Source: Larus michahellis (Eukaryota > Chordata > Aves > Charadriiformes > Laridae). From it: a stretch of 64,000 nucleotides of DNA. Each line of letters starts with the position of its first letter. Within the stretch, counting starts at the first letter, position 1. Of this stretch, positions 31,596-46,500 are shown in pieces. The position numbers were made by a program, and so were the translations under genes. The stretch spans positions 168,032,678 to 168,096,677 of the forward strand of contig NC_133897.1 of the NCBI RefSeq assembly GCF_964199755.1, in the 5' to 3' direction. The notes beneath the pieces were generated by a model. The model was not told the origin of the DNA. It did not search any database and was given only the letters and a program-made list of their open reading frames with translations.

Positions 31596-34500
31596 GTGAG
31601 GCACGGCGGTGGGGTGCGGTGGGTGGGGGCAGGATGGCAAAACGCCCAATGGATGCTCCATGGGGCTGGGTATCCCTGGTCCATGGGGATGGTGCAGGTC
31701 CATCCTGGCCATCAAACCGTGCTGGGGGTGTGAGGGCATAGCAGGGGAAAGGCTTAATATGTGATAGAAAAGTGTCCAGTAGCTCATCTGTAAGCAACCC
31801 TACAGTACTGTCTGATAGCTCATCATAGACTGGTTTGAGTTGGAAGGGACCTTAAAGTTCATCTAGTTCCAACCCCCCTGCCATTGGCAGGGACATCTCC
31901 CACTAGACCAGGTTGCTCAGAGCCCCGTCCAACCTGGCCTTGAACCCCTCCAGGGATGGGGCAGCCACAGCTTCTCTCGGTAACCTGGGCCAGTGTCTCA
32001 CCACCCTCATAGTGAAAAATATCTTCCCAATATCTCATCTAAATATCCCCTCTTCCAGTTTAAAACTGTTGCCCCTCATCCTATGGCTCCCCTCCCTGAT
32101 CCAGGTCCCCTCCCCAGCTTTTCTAGAGCCCCTTTAGGGATTGGGAGGCTGCTATAAGGTCTCCCTGGAGCCTTCTCTTCTCCAGCCTGAACCCGCCCAA
32201 CTCTCTCAGCCTGTCCTCCAAGCAGAGGGGCTCCAGCCCTCACAGCATCTCCGTGGCTTCCTCTGGACTTGCTCCAACAGGTCCATGTCCTTCTTGTGCT
32301 GAGGACTCCAGAGCTGCACGCAGTACCCCAGGTGGGGTCTCGAGTAGAGTGTCAGAATCCCCTCCCTCGTCCTGCTGGCCATGCTTCTTTTGATCATCAT
32401 CTCTTTAAACTCCACTCCTCTATCCCATCTTTTTCCGCTGGCTCCATCTGCAAGCTTCCCAGTGACTCTTTTTAGCCAAATTCTCCTATATTTTGGCTTT
32501 TTCTCCTTCCTGCCCATAGGAAGATGGTCCAGCCAGGCACTGCCTGTCCCCGCTCCGTTGCCATCAGAGGTACCGGGCAGGGTTTTTCTTGCTGACAAAC
32601 AACTCCTGGGAGCTGCCTGCAAGGAAAGCCGGTGCAATGGCAGCCTGGCTGTGCGTGTGAGATGTGGCTGATAGCTCCACTGGCGTCAACTTGTTTAATT
32701 AGTAACAATGGGGTGAAAACAACGGGGATTGTCCTCCGGCTGCCACAACCTGGCTGCTCGACTTTCCCTGCTGTCCCTTGGGTGTCAAGCCACACTCCTA
32801 GAGTCGAGGAGGCTTTAAAGAGCACCAATTGTTGCCAGAAAAGATGGGTAAACATGAGGTTTTTGGGGCTGTTAAAGTGCGTTTCCCGCTAGGTCTGTCC
32901 CCTGGGAACCAACTTTATTAGCCTGTCGTGAATTCACCCTGTAATCTGATCTCTCGTTGCAAGTATATAATTTTCAAAACTTGTTCTTCAGCAGAGCGCT
33001 GCATTTCCGTAGCCCTTTGGGGGAAGAAAAACAAAAGAAAAAAAAAAACTAAAAAAAAAAAAAAATCACCTAAAAAAAACCCAAACCCAAGACTCAGCCG
33101 GGCTCTAGGGGTGTTTGGTTTTTTTTTTTTTCCCCTGAATGAGTGTTAGGATCACAACCTCAGCTGAATAAGGATCAATCTGATCTTGAGTCACTTGAGC
33201 CTGGCCTCTCTGACTGCAGCTAAAGAGGTTGCAACCTTAAACCAGGTTGGAGTTTACCCAGGGCCTTGTCTAAATAGCAGGTGCTGCTTCTAAGGGAAGA
33301 TTATCAGGAGGGTTGGGTTGGGGTTTTTTTCCAATTTATTCTGCATACAGACACACCGTTTCCCGTGTATGATCCCTGTTTGGAGCTGTCGGATGGTAGT
33401 ACAGAGGAGAATAACATAGGAAAATATTGCAAAGCAAGGGAGCAGGGGGGGAGGAAAACTGGCAGGGGATATGCAGCATTTGTCATAACATGATTACTTT
33501 TTTTTTAATTAAAAAGACCAAAGCACCTGATTAAATTTCCTATTTATGATGTAAGTTTTTTTTTTTATTTAAAAGGATCTATCAATACAGCCTCGTCTAC
33601 TTTGTTGTGTTTTTTCTTTTTTTTTTTTTTTTTTTTCCACCCTGACGGCATCCGGGGCTGTGGATCTTTGCTCGCTTGCAAGGGGATCCTGAACACTGCT
33701 GCGATGGTCACTTTTTTCTTTTTTTTGCCAGGGTTCAAGTACTGGGGCTGAAGATTTAATACATCTGTTTCCTGCTGGCGTCCTGCCCTGACTCTCATGA
33801 TGCCCTGTGCCTCCCCCAGCTCCCCTGAGTGCTTCCAAGCTCCTAAAACTCAAACTCTGGATGCAGATTTTGCTGTTTTAAAAACCCAGTCCCCCAGATC
33901 TTTATTTTTCCCCCCACGTTTTATTTTTTTTTTTCTTCTTGCTGAGCGCATTAGCCAACAGTGCAGGCACTTCGTTGTGAAATTTAAAACCTTAATCCTC
34001 CACTCATTTGTTAAAAGGCTGTGTGATGTAACCATATTCTCAATAAAAGGTTTTAGAGGTTTTAGCTGGTAATGTCTCCCACAGAAAAACAGCTTGCAGC
34101 CGGAGTGCTTCATGAGATTAGTTTCATGATAGGGACTTTTATATATAAATAGATGTTTGGGGAAGAAAAACAGTTGTTATGACCTACTGGTTGTTTTGTA
34201 GTAACAACCCATATTACTTTCTGAAATGCCTTTGGCTGTCAGGAGAAGGAAATTATCGATGATCTTTTAAAAAGGAGAATTTTAAAGCCTGCCTTTGTGT
34301 GTATATTGGTTCTCTGGCTTTTGTTTTGCACTCTGTCCCATGGGCTAACACGGCTAAACCGGGGTCACTTGGCCACTTGTCCTGTGCTGGCCTGACTCAA
34401 AAAAACTCGTGGGTTGCAAAGTTGCAATAATGCCACTTGACAGCTCTGACTCCATCAAAATAGCTTTTAGACCAGTGTGGTTCTGGAAATAAAACTGGTG

Positions 34501-37500
34501 CTCAGAGCTTGATGCTCCAGTTACCTTATTTCTACAGGAAGTTTTCCGGCTGCTGGATCATCTGTGTGCTTGGAAACATCCCTTTTTTGGGGACAAAACT
34601 CTGTTAGGATGTATTTTTGCTCTGGGCAGTGGATGAAAATAAGTACCTGCATATTTTATTTTCTGTTGGAGCGGGACATGTTATAAGCATTTACTGGGTA
34701 AAACCTGCAGGGTTGAGGTTGTACCTGGAGACCACGTGCTCAATGCAGAGGGTTGGGGACACAGATCAAGGGTACCTCTGTTAATGACCGTGGTAGCTTG
34801 TGTGTCAGGGCTTCCTAGAGCTGCAGAAACTGTTGTCGTCTTTGGCTGTTCCTTGTCTCTGCACAGGTATTCTGCTGCAGCTTTTACTACGGAGCAAATG
34901 TTGATGTTCTGGAGAGTGCCTTGACTGGTACAAGCTGGGTGAATTAGTGGAGAGCAAACCCAGCTTGGACTTGACCAGCTCTCATGGAGTTGCCCACCTC
35001 TGCCTGAGTTACACTTGGCGGTTGGTGTTTGACCTTCCCAAGCACTGATCTTGGGCTCTTCATTCACCGGCTGGAGCTGAAGGCTTCCTGGGTGCAAGCC
35101 GTACGATTTCCTTGTACTTTAGCACGTCATGCTCGTTCATGTACCGTTTTCTTTAATTGCGTTGTGAGCACAGACTGGTGATGCTGGAAAGGTTGGTTGG
35201 TCACTCAGTGGTGTTGAATGCTCTAGGAGCTCACTCAGTCTGAAGACTGGGGACCTTTAGGGTTAACAGAAAACCATATCGAGCATTGGCATGGGTTTGG
35301 CATTGCCTGTGAATCCTACATAAAGGAATTACCTACGTAAGAGAACAGTTTGCAGATGGGATGACTCATGATGTCCAAAGGTTACTGTGGCTCTATCTGG
35401 AGGATGGTCCTTGTGGCTATCGAGTGTCAAACTGAGATATCTCAGGCTTGTTTTGTAGCATTGCTTGGCTTTGCCTTTGTCTGTGAAGTGATTTTTATTT
35501 ATTTATTTATTTTATTCTGACTGCCAGTTCTCTCTCTCTTTGTAGAAGGACATCTGGAGTGGCTCTTATGGGAACTGCTGGGGTTGGAGGAGGTGAAGTG
35601 GAGGAGACACAGGGGAGCCAGGCTCCAGCGGAGCTCCTGACATTTCATCTGAGGAGTATATTTATGCCTTGAGCAACCAACCTCAGCAACTGGTTGGTGG
35701 GAGGAGGGAACAACGCAGCGCTGGAGAGGTCAAACGAAATCCCAGTGGATTGTCCAGCAAAAGAATTGAACCATGTCTTCTTCCTTCCCTGGGGAAGAGT
35801 TGAATAGTAACACTTGTGTTGCCTTTTGACTCCTCCCTTAAAAAACCCAAACAATTAAATTGTCTATTTCCTGGGAACAGGTTTTTAATTATAAAATTGA
35901 AGCAAAATGATCCTTAAGGCTTTAAGGAACATATGCAGCAGTTTGGGTTAATGGGAATGCTGGAGGCAGTTGAGGCTTTGGGGCATGTAGCAGATGAGCA
36001 TCACGGGTACCTTTGCCAAAAGCAGCTGGGTTATGCTTAACATATTCTGGTATCCACCGTCTCCTGATGGTTGGTCTGAGCAGTGGAAGGTGAGGTGGGC
36101 CTAATCCTGCCATTAGTCCACAGCTGTGTCCTTGAGATTTGCTTGTCTGATCTCAAGCACGTTGTTCTGGGTTTTGAGACTGGGTCTGAGCCTGTGTTAT
36201 CTGACATGGGGTACCAGACCTGTGGTGCAGATGTGCCGCGGCCCATGTGCAGCGTGTGACCTCAATGACAAATCTTAGGGCAGATAATTTGATTTCCATG
36301 AAACGGGGTCATTCCCTCATTGAAAAAAGGAGAGAGAATTGTGGGAAAAGATGCCTGACTTCTCTGAAGCAGGAGGTTATCCCTTATATATTGCGTTGCC
36401 AGACACCGAGGGGTGTTTGTATACCCACAAGGCAGTGATACACTGGCTGGCTGATGCCCTGCTCCCCTTGCAGCTTTCTCCTTGAAATTCCCTGTCCTTG
36501 GGGATGTGAAGGTTATCTGCTTGGCAGTGGGTCTGGCTGTAGATCCTAGGTCAGCACCAGGTAACAACTCATCTCACCACTGCCATGTTATCAATGTCTC
36601 CATTCTACATGCAAACTGACCTTCTTTAGTTTCTCCTGCTGTTCTGTGAGCACCCTCCAGCTGCTCTAATTGGCAATAATCCTGGTGGTGGCTGGTTTGT
36701 GGCTAAAGCCAGGCTTGGAGGTGGCACAGCTTGGTCCATGCTTCAGCAGGTTGGCTGTGGAGCACCTCCCATGATTCAGCCAAGCTCTGCAGGTAGCTAG
36801 GACCTTTTACTGCAGTACCCAGTAACTAAACTCCCTGCTACGTATGCTGACAGCTCACAGTCATCCGTTGATTGCTTCATATGCTTAAGTTTTGCTTTTG
36901 CTCAGTTCTTTCCAGTGACTGAGCTCCTGTTCTTCTAGCGGAAACAAAAGAGCAGAAATTAGTCCCTTTGTGCCTGGCTTTGCCCTTTGGACTTGCTGGC
37001 ATCAGCCTCTTCCTAGAGGTGATTAGCTTTTAGTGTCATCAATGCTGGGAAAGCTGTGAGGCGGTGGCCTTGTTTGGCACTGGGGTCACAAATAATGCTT
37101 TAGGTGTGCCTTGTCACCCAAGACATATCCAGGTTTCATCTCCTTGAGTTTATTGGAGACATGAAGTGCAGAGTACACTTGGTGATCATCTCTAAACAAA
37201 CATTCCCTAAGGACTTGCTTATACAAGCAAACCTAACCACATAATTGCCCTATTTAACACCCCAGATGGGTGCACTTGAACTGGAAGAGGTGTTGGGGAG
37301 TTAACACCGCCATTACGTCATTGTGTATGTTCCCTTCAAAGATAGGGTTTGAGCTGGCAGAAACCTTGACATCCCTCAAAGGGGATGTGTTTGTCTTGGC
37401 CTCCTCTGGGAGGGGTCTTTCGGCCTCTTCCCTTTTCTCCCTTACGTGGAGGCATTGTCTGAGTGCTTTCTGTAATGCTGTCATCTTTCCACGCCAAGGC

Positions 37501-40500
37501 TTGAACGCAATGTTATTTGGCAGATGTCTTCTGAGCATAAAATTGAGCCTTGCTACAATAATACTGGCTCTAATCCTGCTTTGTCAGAAGCAATAAACTT
37601 CAGAGCTGGACACAACTCGTGTAACCTAATGACCCATACCTCATTCATTTTCATGGCTTTCGTAACATAGGCTGTACTCTCTGTACATACAAGCTGTGCC
37701 GTTTCATGGCTGCTACACGATTTATGGTCTCTCCCTGGAAGAGTTATGCGCTTGCTTCTCCTCTGTAAAAGCTTTAAGATAGAAAGGCTGAGAAATCTCC
37801 CATTTAACCTGGCCACTTCTGAAGCACCAAACTTTTTTCTTCTGTTGATGTCTGTAGGTGCACCCAAGAGGCTGGTTGAAATAATAGATCTTTCTTCTGA
37901 TCTTAAAGGAGGGTTGACCTCAAGAGCTTGTGCAAAGAATTCAGCAAGGAAAATCCCTTTTATAACCTAACAGTGGGTTTTGGTGTGGTCTTTTTTTTCC
38001 TTTTTTCCCTATGCCCCCCTTATGTAAGGCACACTTAAATCCGTCACAACTTTAGAAGCTCTGTGCTGTAGTTTTTAGCTTTTGGTTGCAACTTGGAGAG
38101 TAGATGCACGGGCAAAGCGTTGGTTTCCTTTGAATGCAAGCTGTTAGAGGATGGGCACGCTCTCCTCTTGACTCTCTATCTCCCTTTTGATTTAAAGATG
38201 GCCTTTCTTGCTTGTGGTGGTGTTCCCTTTCATTTTCAACCTGGGCTAAGCATCTTATTCTGGAGCTGAATTTACTTCTTGCTCCAATATTTGTGAAATA
38301 ACGTCATTTCTGCAGTGCTCCAGGAGCAGATGCAGCCTAGGCTTGGTCATTCCCAATGGTGGCTTGGGCATGATGTTTATATTGTCCATGACAGCGAGGG
38401 ATGATGCTCTGGGACCAACAGCAGATCCTCTGGAGGCAAGATGCGTTGCAATTCTGTGGGTTACTGCAGTTACCTAACTTCATAAAGGGTGACGTGGAAA
38501 GCAAGGTGCGGGGAGATCCCATTAAGTCCTTAAGGACAGCAAGTCTTGAGACTCTGACTTGACATCCTGACAAGGCTTTGATATTACATCAGGTGCTCCA
38601 ATACCTGACTTTCCAGTACTTTTTGCTGTTGGCTTAGGAGCCTGGATGGGAATTGATAACTATCTTGTTAAATCAGATTGAAAAGACACCCAGTGTTCAG
38701 ATGGTGGGGGGTGGACCTTTCAGCTCTAGAAATGGCTTAGTGTCTCCTGGTGGGAGAATAGAACAGAATGGACTATTTCAGTTGGAAGGGACCTACAGTG
38801 ACCATCTAGTCCAACTGTCTGACGGCTTCGGGGCTGAACAAAAGTTATTAAGGGCATTGTCCAAATACCTCTTAAACACTGACAGGCTTGGGGCATCAAC
38901 CACCTCTCTAGGAAGCCTGTTGCAGTCTTTGACCACCCTCTTGGTAAAGAAGTGCTTCCTAATGTCTAGTCTAAGCCTCCTCTGGTGCAGCTTTGAACCA
39001 TTCCCACAAGTCCTATCACTGGATCCCAGGGAGAAAAGCTCAGCAGCTCTCTCTCCAAGTCTAAGAAAATCCAAATGCCATGATGTCCTGGATGTTGTTG
39101 AACTGTGTTTGGTCCTCAGCTGCACAGGGGCTTGCAGGCGTTCCTGGAGGGCAGCTCCTTTGTGCCCTTGTGGAAAGACAAAGGGATTCACGATTATCAG
39201 TGCCGCTCTGTTTGCCTGCTTGAGAGGGTTCTCGATCATCAGGTTTGACACTGTAGCCACTCGACTTTTGCTACTTGGTATTGTCTCAAGCTGGGCATGG
39301 GAGAAGTGGAGAGCTGTCAAGTCCATTAGCTAAACCCCGTAATTGCTTTTGCAGTGAAGAGGTTTTAACACTGTTTTTGAATCTTTTGTAGAGCCATCCT
39401 GGTGTCTTCTCATGCCACTCTGCATCTTGCTTCTTTTCTTGCTTACTTTCTTCTTGCCTCACCTCCAGATAAGGAGGAGTTCATGGACCTTTTCTGTGGT
39501 TTTGTATAGTCTTTCCACTTGTGCGTCTTCTATCGCTTCTCATCTGAAGGTACTCTGGCCTCTTGCCCGTGTATTCAGGTAGTCTTTGCTGTTCTTCCCC
39601 CCTGAAAACATCTTAAAATCTTCTGACCCCTTTCAAGCAAACCTTTGCAAGAAGTGCAGAGATCTCAAAGGTGATGAAAGCTCCTGTAGTAAGAGTTGGA
39701 AGCAGAGAAGAGGTTCTTTCCACCTCTAACAGTTGCTACTGGGGCTGTTGAGTTTTGGGTGGATTTTTATAGCACTGGATGCAAAGAGAGGAGACCTGGA
39801 TCCTGCTCGCTTGCATGTGTTTGGATATATTTGCATACACATTTGGCTTGCACGTCTGTGGAGCTGACAAGCGCACACAGCTCTCATCTGTACACCTGAG
39901 GGGCTGTTGAAATTTTAATAAGCATCAACTTCTCTTTATGTCTCCTTTCCCACCTTCTTAAGCTTTAACTTCCATATATAGGTTAATGTCTTGCACTGTA
40001 TGAAGAAACCTCATTGAAGGCACAATGTTTGCAATCAGCCTTTAACTAATAAAATAAAAACTTGTGCATTGTCTTGGACTAATCTGCTGAGCAGATACTT
40101 TCTAGACAAGAGTTTGATGCTGTCCTCTTTGCTTTGAGAGCCTCTGGGTGCTCAGATTTGAGTCTGCATGGTTGGGTTGGGTTTGTTTTTTTTCAAGAGC
40201 CAAGTTCAGCGACAACCCAGCTCCTTCTTGCTGGAGAAAACCTGGCATGATACCTTCTTGGTCTTCATTCTGTGGGATTCCTTCATCGTTTACCTTTTTC
40301 TTCCAATTTCTGGATTTTTCCCTGGGGAGCCAACAGTGTGTTCAGGATGGGTGGGTTCCCCAGGGAACTTCTGGATCAGCCTTTCATGTATTTTGCTCCT
40401 GACCCAAGATTTCTGCAGCTGTTGGGGTGTTTTCCTTAAGAACCCACTTAATTGCTTTTCCAGAGTAACTGGGGCCTCCTGCTTCCAGCTTATTCCTTCA

Positions 40501-43500
40501 GTAATTTCAACAAATTCATGGATTACTGTAAAAGCATTAAGCCTGTAGATTTATGGACCAGATGGAGAGACTCTGAGTCCTCGGTCTCCAGTGTTCCAAT
40601 TAGGAGCTCAAGTCTTTCACTTAAATGAAAATGCTAATGTTAATCCCAGACCCTTTTCAAAGAGGACACCGCTTAGTGGACTTCAAATATGAGAAACTAA
40701 TTTTCAGAAAGCTGAAGTCTATGAAAATACAAATTTTTCCATTCCCTACTGACTAATCAAAGCTGGTCTCAATTTTTTTTTTGAACAAGGACTTCTTTTT
40801 TCCCTTTCCTACTTCCCCAGAAAAGTCAAGTAATTAGTTAGAAGTATGTTTTCCCAGAGTAACTCTGGGACCTACAGTGTTTTCTGGAGAGGTAACCAAG
40901 CGTTGCCCTGGCTTCTTGGATTTGAGACTGTTGTGACCCATCTTGGAGGATGAAGTGGGACCTGGTAAAGCCCACCAAGGTCTCTACGTGGAAGAAATTA
41001 GCTGAGAAGGTGTTTTGGACAGGACAAGAGTGGGCACTGTTGGAGGTCTGTAGAGTCTTTTGGGTGGCAAAACCCCTTCTCGATGTAGAGGCAAGAGGTC
41101 CACCAGCATTGATGGAGGTAAAGCAATGGGGAGCAGGGTAAAATCGATGTGCATAGCAAATGGAGGAGTTCTAAGGGAAAAAAGAGGGTGAAATAATGGC
41201 TTTGAGGAGTTTCTTTTGGTGCTACAGTGGATCTTGAAACAGTCTTGGAGGGATCTGCCCGTGCTTTGCACTGGTGTGTGAAAAGCAGGCTCAGAGGTCT
41301 CCATCCTCTTAAACTGCCCAGCCTTGTGCCCTCCCAAATGTGTTGGTTTTTTGGTTTTTTTTTTGGTTTTTTTTGTTTTTTTTATCCGGGGTCTCTTAGA
41401 GGCTCATTTCATCCATCTGAACCTCTCCTTGCACAATGGAAATCATCTCTGCTTGGGTAGAGCTTTTGTGGCCCTGCATTCGGAGACCCTCTTCGTGGCA
41501 ACCTCTCTGCTTGGGGCATCCCATAATAACCTCTTGCCCCCACGAGACGGGGGATATTGCCGACTGTTATTTCCTGAAGTCGGAGATTAAACGTGTTTTC
41601 CCTGTCTGCAGAAAGTCCGAGCCGAAGCCAAGGGAAGGAGGCAGGGATGGAATTAATTTACTGCTTTGTGCAACTTGTTTCTCCACCCCCGTGAACTCTT
41701 GACTTGCTGCCTTGCATTCGATCCCCTATAGCCGGCAGGAGATGGGAGAACTTATAGGCACGGGGGTCACATCTGTTCCTGAGCTCGAGGGTTATGTTGA
41801 GCTCATCTGCAGCCCCCCGGGTCTTGTCTTGTGTCTGGATGGCGAGACCCTGGAGAGGAGGTGCTTAGTTCCTGTTTACAGTTGCATTTGGGAAGCCTTT
41901 TCTCAACAGCTTAGAAAATACATTACTGTAAGCAGCATGTGGTGTTAGATAATAAAACTTTTATTTCAAGTGTAATGTCGGGCTCTGAAAGAGCCCTTTT
42001 TAATCCCAAAATGGTGGTTTTTTCCGGTGAGAACCCTGCCCCTCTCTCTCAGCAGGGCTGTGACCCCTTCGCCCAGACCCAACGCAGCAAACTGCAGCAT
42101 CGCCGGGCGCGGATTAACCAGCAGATCAACAAGGAGATGAGGATGCGTGCAGGGGCAGAAAACCTCTTCAGGTGAGTCCTGGCTCTGGAGCATCCCTCTG
42201 GCCCAGGGATTTGGCTGGGGGTGGAAATATGGTCTTGATGCTGGCGCTTCCATGGCTATGGTTGGGGTTTGCTCAGTCTGCCCATGACTTTGCAGCATTC
42301 ATCCTAGAAATGCCCACCCTCCATTCGCTGCAATGCTGATGCCATGCATTTTAATGAAAAACTAGAATTTTAACATCCTGGAAGCCTGGTACAAAGCAGG
42401 GTGTGAGCAGATGGAATAATGGGAACAAGCGTTTAACTGGGATTGAGCTTGGACTGCAGAGCTCTTGCCTGATAACCCCAGCAAATAGGTCAAATCCAGC
42501 TTTAGTTCCGAAAAATCCCCATTCCACTGCTTCCACCAGAGCAGAAGCTGAAAATTTAGGTCTGTCTTTGCAGATGGGTGCAGTCCGGTGGCTCTTCATC
42601 CTGTTGGGAGGATGCATTTATGGAGTCGTGCAAAAGTTGGCACCTTTGCATGGCTTTCAGATTGTCCAGCACAAGTGGAGCTGGCGCAGAACTGGCTTCC
42701 CCTGTAGATTGTTCATGATGCGTGACTTTTTGCAGCTATTTTATCTTTTTTTTTTTTAACCTAAGAATGACTTTTTTTTTTTTAGCTCTTATGTGTGTCT
42801 CACGTCCCTGTAGGACGTTGGAGCAGATGTGCAGGGTGGGCAGGTCTGTTAGTGCAAGAAAATATCATAAGGCTGCCCTAAACTAGCTTCTTTTGGCCTA
42901 TATTTCCAGTGTATTGATTTATTTCTTTTTTCCCCCAATAAAATAAAATCAACTTTTCACTTCTGAACTTGAATGATTTAACATCAGTGCCATATGCACC
43001 TGGAAGAAGGGAGTAATAATTGCTCCACCAAACTATAAGAAAAAATGGTATTTTACTGGTAGTCGAGGCCAGCGGGTCTTCCCTGGGGGAGGTGAGGTTA
43101 CAGCCCCCATACCCCTCTGCTTCAACCAGGCTGCCGTGCCTCATCTAATTAAAAAAAAAAAAAAAAGGCCATGAAATCCCAACATGTGCTGCTCCATGTG
43201 ACTCCCCTTTATGATAAAAAAAAATAAAGGGAAATGTGCTGGCTCAGCAGAAACATGCCTCGCCCCGGTTTTGGCGCAAACAGCGGGACTTGGAGCTGGA
43301 TGCAGGGGAGTGAGCAAAAATGTGATGCAAAACACATCTTAATTACTCGGCCAGGGAAATGCACTGATGGAGCTCTTTTTTTTTTTTTTTTCTTTTTTTT
43401 TTTTTTCTTTTCTTTTTGTTGGATTAGCAGTTTGAATGTCCTTTGGTAGCAGCCACTTTTCCTCCCTCCCACAAATCCACTTTGCAACTGAGTGATAAAT

Positions 43501-46500
43501 GCGGGTTTCTGGATGCTTCGATGGTCAGAACTTATGAAACATGGGAAACCTTGGGGCAGGGGGGCAGACAATAAATCAAGCTTGCGTCTGAAACTAAAGG
43601 CTGAAGTTGTGGGGGGTGGGGATTATGTTGTAAGTCTAAAGGTTATTGCTTAAAAATTATAGACTTGAAACTTCTTTTGCATCTCTCTATGCCAGTGCTA
43701 AATGCAAGCAGAAAAAATCTGTGGGTTGCCCAGCCTGGAGCGGAATTTGCAGCTGAACTTGCTGGTTTCTTTGCCTCTGCAAAAATAAAAATACCCCAAC
43801 TCTCAATGCTTTTAAAAAAAAAAAAAAAAAATATCTCCTAGACTGTTCTGTTCAGTATATCGGTCTCCTTTCCTGAAGAGTTTGCCATGAATGGTGTGTT
43901 TGGAAAAAAAAATAAAAATGCACGTGGTGTTTGCTCAGCGGTGTTAAGAGGGTTTGTTTGCTGGATAAATAGATGGGCAGAGGCAGCGGAAACCTTTTCC
44001 TTTCTTGTTCAAATACTGGGGCTGAGTGAAGCAATCAGGGAGATAAAGGTGTCGCCAATAAACCAGTTTCTTAAAAAGAAATTAAAAAAAAAAAAAGGCA
44101 GAAAGCCTTGGTGTTAGCTAAGCAAACAGCTGATAACTTCAACGAGGAGGCTGATGGAAACACGTAGGCTCTGCGTGCTCATATGGAGATCGGTGCTTGC
44201 CCAGGATGGGGAGCACAAAGTACCTCAGTGCAGGTTTGCTCACAGAAGTGATTGAGTTCTTTCCCTAAATTACTTCTCTGAGAGGTGCTGTGCTCTTAAC
44301 TGCTGCATGTGGCACTTGCAGAGTGCAAACTGCAGTGCCACGGAGTGACATTGGGCTTTAAAACCTTAAGCTGGTGACAACTCCTGGAAAAACTTGCACG
44401 TGCGTGCAAAACCCTGCCGAGCAGACTTGGTCTTTGGAAGCTGACGTGTCCTCTCTGCTGCAGAGCAGGGCTGAAAGCACAGGTCAGAAATATATCATGT
44501 GTAGGTAAAAATGTAAAAATGTTACCCTGGCGTTGCTGGGTTGCAAATCAGCTATTGGTAACATAAGACATTAAAAACTATATAAATATTGTTGCCAGCT
44601 GGAAGCAAGAAGGCGAAACTCTTTAATTCATATTGGAAGAAAATTGTAGCGACAACAGTAATGTACCTCTGTGTCCTGGAGGTGTAGTGATGCATGGAGG
44701 ACTAAATTAGCAATTAAATACTGGTTTATAGGGGAAAAAGGGTGGTTACTGTGCTGATACTCTATGGGGAATAGCAAAAATGCCAAAGGATGTTTAAATG
44801 GAAGCAGCCATGGAGATCTTTGGACCTGCTGTGTCTTTGCTTTGTTTGTTTAAAATAAAAAAAAAAATTCATTGGTCTTGGGAAATCCCAGCAAAGGGGA
44901 GTCAGGGGAGGAGACACTGAAGGACCAGCGTCTTAAAAGAAAAACAGCATAGTTCCTTCTCGCCAGGTCAGGGCGGGGCCCCTGAATGATCCTGTCCACA
45001 AAAAACCACAAGTCAAAGACACTGTGCTTTGCAAAAGCTGGGGGAAAGCGTTGCCCTGGCCGAGCAGAGCTCGTACACATGTTGTTTTTCCAGGACCCCG
45101 GTGTGATTTAGCACGAGCAGCCAGAGCCCCTTTCAGCTGACAACTGCACGCTGTCAGCTCTGGGTTATCTCTCCCTGCTTTCCTTCGGAGCAGATAAGAA
45201 GGGTATAATCAGCCTGGGAGCTTGTCTTGCAGGGAGCGGGCAGCTGAAATCAATCCTTGGTGTTTACATCTCCTTGACGTGCTGGAGTGGGGAACGGAGG
45301 GCCTGGTCTGGCTCTACTAATGGGTGAGCACGGCAAGCCTCTTCTCTTGCAGAAGGGTTATTTGGACCCAAAAAGAAGTTTTTCTTCCTGTCATGGACCA
45401 GCAACTAGGACCACACAGCCACTCACACACTCCCCCCGGTTGGAATGGGGAAGACAATCAAAAGAGTAAAAGTGAGAAAAATCTCATGAGTTGAGATAAA
45501 GACAGTTTAATAGATAGAGCAAAAGGTGTGCGTGCAAGGCAAGGAATTCATTCGCTGCTTCCCATGGGCAGGCAGGTGTTCAACCATCTCCAGGAAAGCA
45601 GGGCTCCATCACACGTAATGGTTACTTGGGAAGACAAACGCCATAACTCCAAACATCCCTTCCTTCTTTCTTCTTCACCCAACTTTATGTACTAAGCATG
45701 ACGTCATATGGCATGGAATGTCACTTTGGTCAGCTGGAGTCAGCTGTATGGGCTGTGTTGCCTCCAACGTTTTGTTCACTCCCAAATTTGTGTGCTCGCT
45801 GGTGGGGCAGTATGAGGAGCAGAAAAGGCATTGAGAGCTTAGCAACAACCAGAAGTGTTAGTGGGCTATCAACAATATTCCTGTCCCAAACCCAAACTAG
45901 CACTCTACCAGCTACTACTAAGAAAGTCAACTCTGTCCCAGCTGAAACCACAACAGTTCCTCAAACCCAACTATCAAGCACTTTTATTTGGTGTGGGTGA
46001 GCACCTTGAGTGCTCATAGCCAAACCTGAAGCTGCACTGGAGGTGGGAGCATGGATGGGCAAGGGGAAGGTTGCTTTGGGGGAGAAATAAGCAGGTTCAT
46101 CTGAGCAGGGTGCAACACTGTAGAGTGAGTTTTGCCTGGCCTCAACCTCCATGGCACAACAAGCTGGGTGCTCTGGCTTCCTTGGTCCAACATCATGTTC
46201 AGAGCAAGAGGTATGGAAGGTTTGGATGGATGCACGTGTTATCGCACCACTGGATAACTTAACCTCTGTTTATCACTGCAGTCAAGTGTTGATAAATAAA
46301 GGAACTGATGAAATGGGGGAGGTTTGATCCACACGGTGTTGTCTTGCAGGGCCACCAGTAACCACAAGGTCAAAGAGACGGTTGCCCTGGAGCTGAGCTA
46401 CGTGAACTCCAACCTGCAGCTGCTGAAGGAGGAGCTGGAGGAGCTGAACAGCAGCATGGACGTCTACCAGAATGACAGGTACACTGGGCAGGCAGCTACC

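Larger units (their letters stand above)
31596..42052 (+). other. RHPN1: RHPN1 intron 1 (about 10.5 kb)
   Basis: Holds two antisense CR1 fragments (31821 and 38756), A and T homopolymers near 33040-33140 and 33603-33638, and a (TTTA)n repeat at 35491. I see no convincing additional exon or RNA gene. Confidence 0.7.

Noticed and set aside
32206-32637. A 143-codon minus-strand frame with protein-like words.
   Set aside because: It is the decayed ORF2 end of the CR1 at 31821-32400, not a host gene.
35525-35660. A possible extra RHPN1 exon after the polypyrimidine tract and AG near 35546.
   Set aside because: It has no good donor, and in the phase needed after 31595 the frame soon stops.
38653-39333. 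Open frames of 226 and 177 codons on opposite strands.
   Set aside because: Both overlap the antisense CR1 fragment; the minus frame contains typical CR1 3'-region translation ([20 protein letters not shown]).
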